Shown here piece by piece: positions 56,521 through 64,000 of a DNA stretch of 64,000 nucleotides (its first letter is position 1; each line of letters starts with the position of its first letter). The notes under the pieces were generated by a model that did no database searches, had not been told where the DNA came from, and saw only the letters and a program-made list of their open reading frames with translations. Both the position numbers and the translations under genes were made by a program. The stretch covers positions 932,161,678-932,225,677 of the forward strand of contig NC_056743.1 in NCBI RefSeq assembly GCF_019279795.1. The letters are read 5' to 3'. The DNA comes from Protopterus annectens (taxonomy: Eukaryota; Chordata; Ceratodontiformes; Protopteridae).

Positions 56521-57429
56521 TACCAATTTACTTGCTCTGAATTCATTATCTAGCTAGCTGTTGGATACAGTAGTGTATTTCTACACTCTAGCAACTACTT
56601 TTTTGTGTTTTTACATTAAGAGGTCAGTAGATTTTTCATCTAGTGTGCTGGGTGGTAGCCTGGTCTGTTTAGATTAGGGAAACACTTGAGTTTTCTCCAT
56701 GTAGTTTTATTGGTTGGAGGGTTTATTAATCAGCTTAACTTGCTTTTAGTGCCTTAATAAATTCTGTACAATTAAGTGGCTCTTGGCTCATTTCTACAAA
56801 GTGAAGTACTTTTATTGAATAATCAAAGTTTTATAAGCTATTAAAAGTACACTGCTGTGTAAATATCTTTAAGTTAGTGGTATAATTTCACTCTGGACAC
56901 TCCTTTAATGTGCTTTTACATTAGGAGGACTGGGATTATTCATCTAGTGGCTGTAGGTGTTTACGCAGTCTGTCTGAGCTAGGTACCACACAAAAGGGCT
57001 CTAAGTGTAGTCATTGTATAGGCCAGAGGGCTTAGTCAGTTTCAGTATTTCCAGAGCTGTTATAAATTCTGCCCAGTGCCTTGTACAGATGCAAACATTG
57101 CTTATTTTCATTATACTATGAAAGTTTACTGTACTAGTTACCTTATTACAGCACTCAGGACCATTGCTGCTCAAAGAGCATCTGAGTTTGGCAGATGGCA
57201 CATCACTGGTTGGGTTAACTGCAGATTACACCATGTTAACAGACTTCCCTCATCTGGTTACAAACACCCTCCACTTCTATCCTTTTGAGTATACATTAGG
57301 ACCTGCAGCCATGGATGGGCACTTTCCTGCTATCTCTGCATCCAGTTTGGTGGACCTGGGTATCCTGAGGCAATGCAACAATTGTCTTAAGTAGACTGAC
57401 ACCCACTTAATTCTCAACAGACAGATTAT
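56521..57429. other. Unassigned DNA, possibly 5' part of the CR1-like LINE
   Basis: No firm signal. A stretch near 57164-57394 ends with LRQCNNCLK, which could be a zinc-finger-like start of the LINE ORF1, but support is weak. Confidence 0.35.
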
Positions 57430-57724
57430 GTGAGAGATTTAGTTACACATTGACATTCGAGGCTAGACTTTCACATACAGACACAAAAGGCAACAAACAG
57501 GTTGACAGCGACTCTTGCACATCACTCACTGCACCCACAAAGGACCACACAGACCCACATATGTGGAGGTGCTCACATGTAACTTACCCAGACCTCAAAG
57601 ACCTCTCAGGGACAGTCCTCATAAACTCGGCTTGTACACAAACATGGCAATTCCCATCACACCACATAAAGTGACATCTGATTGTGCCTGAGCTACCAAG
57701 CCCATAAGGTAAAACACTCTACAA

Positions 57725-58260
57725 CCCAATATTCTGGTTATAGGTGACTCCATTGTGAGACACACTGATGTTCCTCTTACCAGGCTGGATAAGGAGAAGA
57801 TTACACTTGGTTGCTTGTCAGGTGCCAGGATCTGTCAGATCACACAAGCACTCAGGACACTTAACCCCAAGTACCAGTATGACTTAGTCATAGTCCATGT
57901 GGTTGTGAATGACCTGAGATGTACCTCCTTGAGGTATATGAAGAGAGTCATGATTGACCTCTTAGAACGTGTGTCACAGGCAGGTGTAAGCCAAGCATTG
58001 AGCAGCATTCTACCATCTCAAAAGGGTGATGGCACAATACCAGCAGAAAATGATTGACTTTAACAAGTGGCTTAGCTACTGGTGTCATTCCAAAGGGGTC
58101 CAGTACTTGTCAGCCTGGGAAGACATGGTTGATAAGCCACTCTTCTTTATTAGGGAAGGGCTTCACCTGTTACCTCTAGGCTTTCGGATATTGGCCAAAA
58201 TATTATCCAACCCTATTGTGCCTTTTTTAGGCATTGTCAAACATACAAACCTTCCAACAT
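57725..58260 (+). pseudogene. CR1-like ORF1, SGNH esterase domain
   Basis: Block I: VIGDSIVRHT with the nucleophile-type Ser at 57749-57751. TLGCLSGARICQI follows, then VHVVVNDL near 57900, where the GxND block has Val for Gly, and REGLHLLPLGFRIL near 58160 carrying the catalytic-type His; the usual Asp of DGxH is Glu-Gly-Leu-His. Frames 57755-58057 and 58026-58262 overlap, so a frameshift splits it. Role in CR1 retrotransposition is thought to be membrane or lipid related. Confidence 0.75.
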
Positions 58261-58284
58261 AACAAAGGCTACTCAAGACAAACT

Positions 58285-58960
58285 AAAGGTGTTGCTGCTC
58301 AATGCTAGGAGCCTCAACAAGCAACTTCACTCCCTGAAAGCTCTCTTCACCCTGCAGAATGCTGACATCTGTGGAGTTACTGAAACATGGTTCAAAGCCA
58401 TGGAAAGCAATCCAGTAGTGAGTGGCTTTAATGCCTTTCATATATTCTGACCACCTACTGAACATGAAAGAGCTAAAGGTAGAAGTGTATCAGTCTACAT
58501 AAAGGATAAGCACACCTCAAGGCTGGTAAAACGATATGACTTGCTTGAGCTGCTCCATGTCCAACTGACCATGGGACAAATCCATTACTATATTCTTACT
58601 AGCTACAGATCCCCCACGGTGAACCGGGAAACCTGTACATCATACCCAAAGTTACTAGAATCACTCGCCATCCAGTCCAATACCATACTCCTGGGTGATT
58701 TTAACTACCTCTACATTAGTTAGGAGGCATATATGACCACAAGCATGTAGGCCCAAAGATTTCTTGACTGTAAATTCAAATGCCCTGGAGCAGCTAGTCT
58801 GCACTCCCACTAGAGGAACAAATATCCTATATCTGGTGCTCACAAATGTGGAAGAGTGCTGCACCCCTCCCCCCCCATGTGATGTTCTCACTAGTAAGAT
58901 CAGATCACAAAGATGTCTCTCTTGAAATAAAGGTAACACTAGTTCCACCACCTTACCCCA
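58285..58960 (+). pseudogene. CR1-like ORF2, endonuclease
   Basis: LLLNARSLNKQLHSLK near 58290, ADICGVTETWF near 58365, TSYRSPT near 58598, ILLGDFN near 58688, LVLTNVEE near 58833, RSDHKDVSLEI near 58895. A TGA at 58450, a TAG near 58722 and shifts break it. Confidence 0.8.
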
Positions 58961-59560
58961 AAAACGTTTAAAAACTTCTCTAAGGTAAACTACCCCCTAT
59001 TAAGGGATGCCATAGCTAGTTTCCAAGCTCCCTCAAATCCAGAAAACACAGAAACCTAGGCAATGGGATACACAAAAGCCCTGTATGACTATATAAACAA
59101 CTGCATAAAAATGGCAGTATCAGACTGAAACAAACCCAGGTTAGACTGCAAGAACAAGCCACCCTGGTGGACCCCTAGTATTAATAGGTTGTACAATAAA
59201 AGAAAGAAAATTTTGTCAAGAAGTTAGAGGGAATGTGCACAACAGAGAAATAAGTCCCTGATTAGTCTAAACAAGTGAATCAGGGTACTAGTCACATCTC
59301 TGGAAGTAGACTGTGAGATAAAAATAGCCTCCAAAGCTAAGGATAACCATAAGCCATTTTTCAGTTATGTCTGCAGTCTTAAGGGCAACACTCAACAGTA
59401 TGTAGAATTAGTTGTAGGTGGCATCACCTGTACTCAGTCTGAAGACATAGCAAATCTACTGGCCAACAAATTCAGCTCAAATTTCACCTCCCCATCACTC
59501 TCAGTTCTCCCAAAAAAATACCCCCCCGCCACTCCACCGCATTTATCACCAAAGAACAGG

Positions 59561-61110
59561 TTGCCACTGCGCTCTCTAAAGCTACAAGGTTCCCTCTTAA
59601 ACAACTTAAATCAGGACTTATCAGGTCTGTTAGGATCTCTATTTAACCACATCCTCTGGACTGGCTTTGTCCCGTTAGACTGGTGGACAGCAGCAGTCAT
59701 CCCTCTGCATAAAGGGGGACCATCTGCTGATCTGGGAAACTACATTCTCATAAGTTTGATTGGTCTTAATTGTAAGGCCATGGAAAGAATAATCATGGAC
59801 CTAATAAAGAATGACATAGGAAACCTGCAAAACACTGAACCCGACCCAATTCAACTTTGTCAAGGGCAGGTCATGCCTACTGAACCTGGTGAAATTCTTT
59901 GAAACAGTCACTAAGACCATGGATAAGGATAAAACAGGACTTATCTACCTTGACCTGGCCAAGGCTTTTGACACAATTCCCCATTCAGGTATTATAAATA
60001 AACCCACAAAACTGTGCATAAATCCTTATGTCACCAGATGAATAGTCAGTTGGCTGACAGACAGGGCAAGTGATTAAACTGGGTGAATCCAGATCCGGCA
60101 TAAGGCCAGTTACTAGTGGTGTGTCACAGGGCTCAGTAGTGTGACCACTCCTGTTCGGAATATACTACTTTAAAGTCAAGGCAAATGTGGAAGGCCTCTG
60201 GATGAAAAAAATGTGCCAATATCTGTAAGCTGGGGGCAATCAGTGAATCCCCCAACAATGTAGATATCCTTTAGGAGGGTCTAGATCAGACAAATGATTT
60301 GTGCCAGAACCATAGCCTAAAACTAAATGCAAATAATGCATTATCGTACCCTTAGGGAAGTCAAATACCCCTACAAATTGCAACATCAATAGCATGCCCC
60401 TTAGAGTGGACTCAGAGGTGAAAGATCTATGTACGCAGATAGCCTGAACTTTGCCCTCCATGTATCCAAAGTGGTGAGGAAAATCCTTTATGTGGCACAA
60501 CTTATAAGTAAAGGTATAGCATCCAGATCCAGGGAAATTGTAGTCCCGCTGTACTAGGTCCTCATTAGACCAGTAAAAGGAATACTGTGTGCTATTTGAC
60601 ACGTACTTGACTAGGCGCTCACAGCAGCTGGAGGGACCTCAGAGGTTCCTCACAAAGAAAATACAGGGTGTAAGCAACATGAACAATGCAGATAGACTAA
60701 AAGTCCTATCCCTTTACTGTGTCCCCTACTGACTAGGGTTGACCTATGCTTGACCTACAGTGCACTCACAAATCCAGCTGTGACGGAGCTGTTATCATCC
60801 ACAAGTCAAACAGCACGAGGGTCACCCAATCTAGGGATTTAAACTTAGTTCCGCGACTCAAACAAAACATGCTGGAGAGACAGATAAGTCTCTCAGAGAT
60901 TGCCCCCCCCCCTTCAAATAGGCTTCCTATTCACATTAAGCATAGCCTTTCCCTGACCCCGTTCAAATGCAGACTGGATCAATGGATGGGGATTCACAAA
61001 TTCACACCTGGGGTAGTGCCTAGTCCCTTGTGGACAGAGCAGTCTCTAAGATACTCAATGCACAGCCACAAATCCATGCCATCCTCTTGCCCCTAGGGGC
61101 CATATATTGG
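59561..61110 (+). pseudogene. CR1-like ORF2, reverse transcriptase and C-terminus
   Basis: VPLDWWTAAVIPLHKGGP near 59675, GNY near 59740, RSCLLNLVKFFE-like segment near 59870, GLIYLDLAKAFDTIPH near 59940, VTSGVSQGS near 60115 followed by a stop, PLLFGIYY. The YADD box is not readable. C-terminal blocks are QRFLTKKIQG near 60645, DRLKVLSLY near 60693 and FKCRLDQWMG near 60965. Confidence 0.78.
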
Positions 61111-61259
61111 GTAAAATCAGGTTATACTGGCCAGGCTTGTAAGGGATCTTAAACTGTTAGCCTAGTAATCTCCTATAAACCCTGGCCTTTGTTAATTTCC
61201 AACCTGGTATGCTTAAGTACTGTGGACTTGATCGTAGTTGAAGGACAATGCTAAGGAGA

Positions 61260-61760
61260 TAGTGAATGAAGTCGTCGGAGATTAAGTGTTATTGTAATGT
61301 TGTGGATGCATCATGACAAGCAGCAGCAAAGGGATCACTTATGAGACATGCTTGAGCATATGTTTTAGGAGTGCAATGAGTTGACAGACTTGAAAAATTC
61401 TCTGCAGAGTACTCTTTCAGAAGTATTGGGTGAGCAAGTGGGTGTAACTAAGGACATTTTCTTTGAGCTGGAATACAGTATTTGATTTGCCTTGATACAG
61501 TAAGGCCTTGTTAAGTTTAATTCTCGTGGCTGAAAAAAAAAGCAGTTACTAGGAAATGAAAATCTAAGTCTAGACCAACTGTATATGAAGTAGAAGTATT
61601 GAATGTTATAACGAAGATAAAAGAACTGGAAGTGGGATCTTTAATAAATATGGAAACTGTAGGAACATTACATGCAGACTAATGTTTTCCAGGAGGAGTG
61701 AGATTTAAGGGAAAGTAGGAAGTGAGTAATGCTGAATTTGATGATAATTGTATAAAAGCA
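61260..61760 (+). mobile_element. L1/Tx1-type LINE 3' fragment
   Basis: C-terminal end of an L1 ORF2 in mixed frames: HMFXECNEL-type segment near 61360, SEVLGEQVGVTKDIFFELE near 61420, LLSLILVAEKK near 61510, KSRPTVYEVEVLNVITKIKELE near 61570. Typical of the tail of L1-like RT proteins (alternating LLLxAKxxI and RxWK blocks). It could be a missing 3' end of the family at 21425-42460, but no overlap is available to prove it. Confidence 0.6.
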
Positions 61761-61887
61761 TATGTGATATATGTTTGTCATAGATTTGTCAAAGATTAAC
61801 AAGTTTCTGAATATGTTAAGATGGTTTGTTTTCTTTTATATGAATGTATGTTTGCATATGTCTTAAGTGATAATTCAGTAAAGGTGT

Positions 61888-62440
61888 TGAAATGAGACTT
61901 GCTTGGCTGAGGACTCAGCACCTATCAGATCACATCAAACCACAGTAATTTAATACCACGTCACTGGAGAAAAAGCTGCTTTTTGGACAGCTTGTTGCAC
62001 AAGTATGTAAGAAGCTGGAGGAAAAAGGAATGACAACCCTCTTCTTTCACTTTTCTGCTCCTCAATACATCAGTTCTCTCCTATGGCCTTTTCATCAGTG
62101 ACAAGACAAAGGTAAGCAACCAGAAGGTAAGAAAAGACAGAATAAGAGAGAACAGCAAGCAGACAAAAAGGAGAAGCCTGGAGGAGCCTCAAGGTTGAGA
62201 ATGCAAAAAGCAGGAGCTGTGACTCATTACACCTCTTCCTGCCACCTACTCATCAAATCCACCCCACCCTACACTCTGCCAAAACGTTTCTCTACTCCCC
62301 ATTCCCACCCAGAAAATAGGATTTTGTCTGGGTCTGTATGTAAAAGAATGGGAGAAAATCACTATAGCACACTTTGGCCCTAAGAATCTTGGGACAAGGA
62401 TTATTGCACTATTTCTTGAAAAGGCCATGGTTTTCATGTA
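61888..62440 (+). pseudogene. Old DIRS gag relic (DIRS-G), right part
   Basis: RLAWLRTQHLSDHIKPQ near 61892 corresponds to RHAWLKEQSLPDHVKAK of DIRS-B; SLEKKLLFG near 61965 to PLEKQKLFG; KKLEEKG to KKMEDKA. A Lys/Arg/Gln-rich tail follows near 62110-62190, then a weak match to the RT start (WEKIT near 62350). It begins about 60 codons after the point where the left part (56520) ends. Confidence 0.6.
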
Positions 62441-62540
62441 GTCCACTTACTACCCAGGGAACAAAGACATCTGATCAGACCTGTATTACAAGACCTTCTG
62501 AGGTACATACGTTTGTCTGTGTGTGTTTGTCTGCTGTCTT

Positions 62541-64000
<1,460 letters not shown>

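Larger units (their letters stand above)
57430..61240 (+). mobile_element. CR1-like LINE with esterase-type ORF1
   Basis: Order: ORF1 with SGNH-hydrolase (esterase) signatures (57725-58260), APE endonuclease (58285-58960), RT (59560-60320) and C-terminal region to about 61240. Strongly decayed with stops and shifts. Esterase domains in ORF1 are established for CR1-like elements. It appears to lie, with the L1 fragment after it, inside an older DIRS gag. Confidence 0.8.

Overview
The window looks like an intergenic block from a large, repeat-rich vertebrate genome. I see no host gene, rRNA or tRNA gene. Almost everything recognisable is a transposable element. A DANA-like V-SINE with a clean 16-bp target duplication, many DIRS elements, CR1/L2 and L1/Tx1 LINEs, a Penelope-like element and a pogo-type transposon together suggest a lungfish or a salamander. 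I lean to lungfish because V-SINEs are best known from fishes, but this is inference and was not tested.  Layout. 207-4008 is a degraded CR1/L2-group LINE with a 2A-like motif. 4009-7771 plus 13374-13764 is DIRS-A, which lacks its left end. A complete DIRS-B (7772-13373) sits inside the internal complementary region (ICR) of DIRS-A. 13768-14450 is a LINE 3' fragment. 14531-15090 is a cluster of nested palindromes. DIRS-C (15091-21261) is nearly intact and sits in the middle of an inverted repeat. Another palindrome follows at 21290-21420. 21425-30840 is a plus-strand L1/Tx1 LINE carrying a LINE-tail insertion and DIRS-D (24978-30521). At about 30840 it is fused in opposite orientation to a second copy of the same L1 family (30840-42460, minus). 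The second copy carries a 1-kb Penelope-like element (31426-32421), DIRS-E (33475-38899) and a V-SINE (41403-41742). 42460-45788 holds old SINE relics and unrecognised DNA. DIRS-F is 45789-52044. 52045-55620 is mostly unrecognised, with a minus-strand LINE reverse transcriptase relic at 53090-54000. An old DIRS gag relic at 55620-56520 seems to resume at 61888-62440, split by a CR1-like LINE (57430-61240) and an L1 3' end (61260-61760). A TG/TA microsatellite and the 5' half of a pogo-type DNA transposon close the window.  How the DIRS elements work. Each complete copy has gag, then RT/RNase H with a Dam-like methyltransferase domain, then a tyrosine recombinase (YR), flanked by inverted terminal repeats (ITRs). 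An ICR equal to the reverse complement of both outer ends lies between the YR gene and the right ITR, as expected if replication goes through a circle integrated by the YR. Two subfamilies are visible: alpha (A, C, F; outer end read into the ICR as AGTTATGT...ACCATAAC) and beta (B, D, E; outer end AGTACAGTTTTGTACC). All six lie on the plus strand. ITR identity suggests an age order: C (138/138), E (158/159), B (166/169), then D (about a dozen differences in 170).
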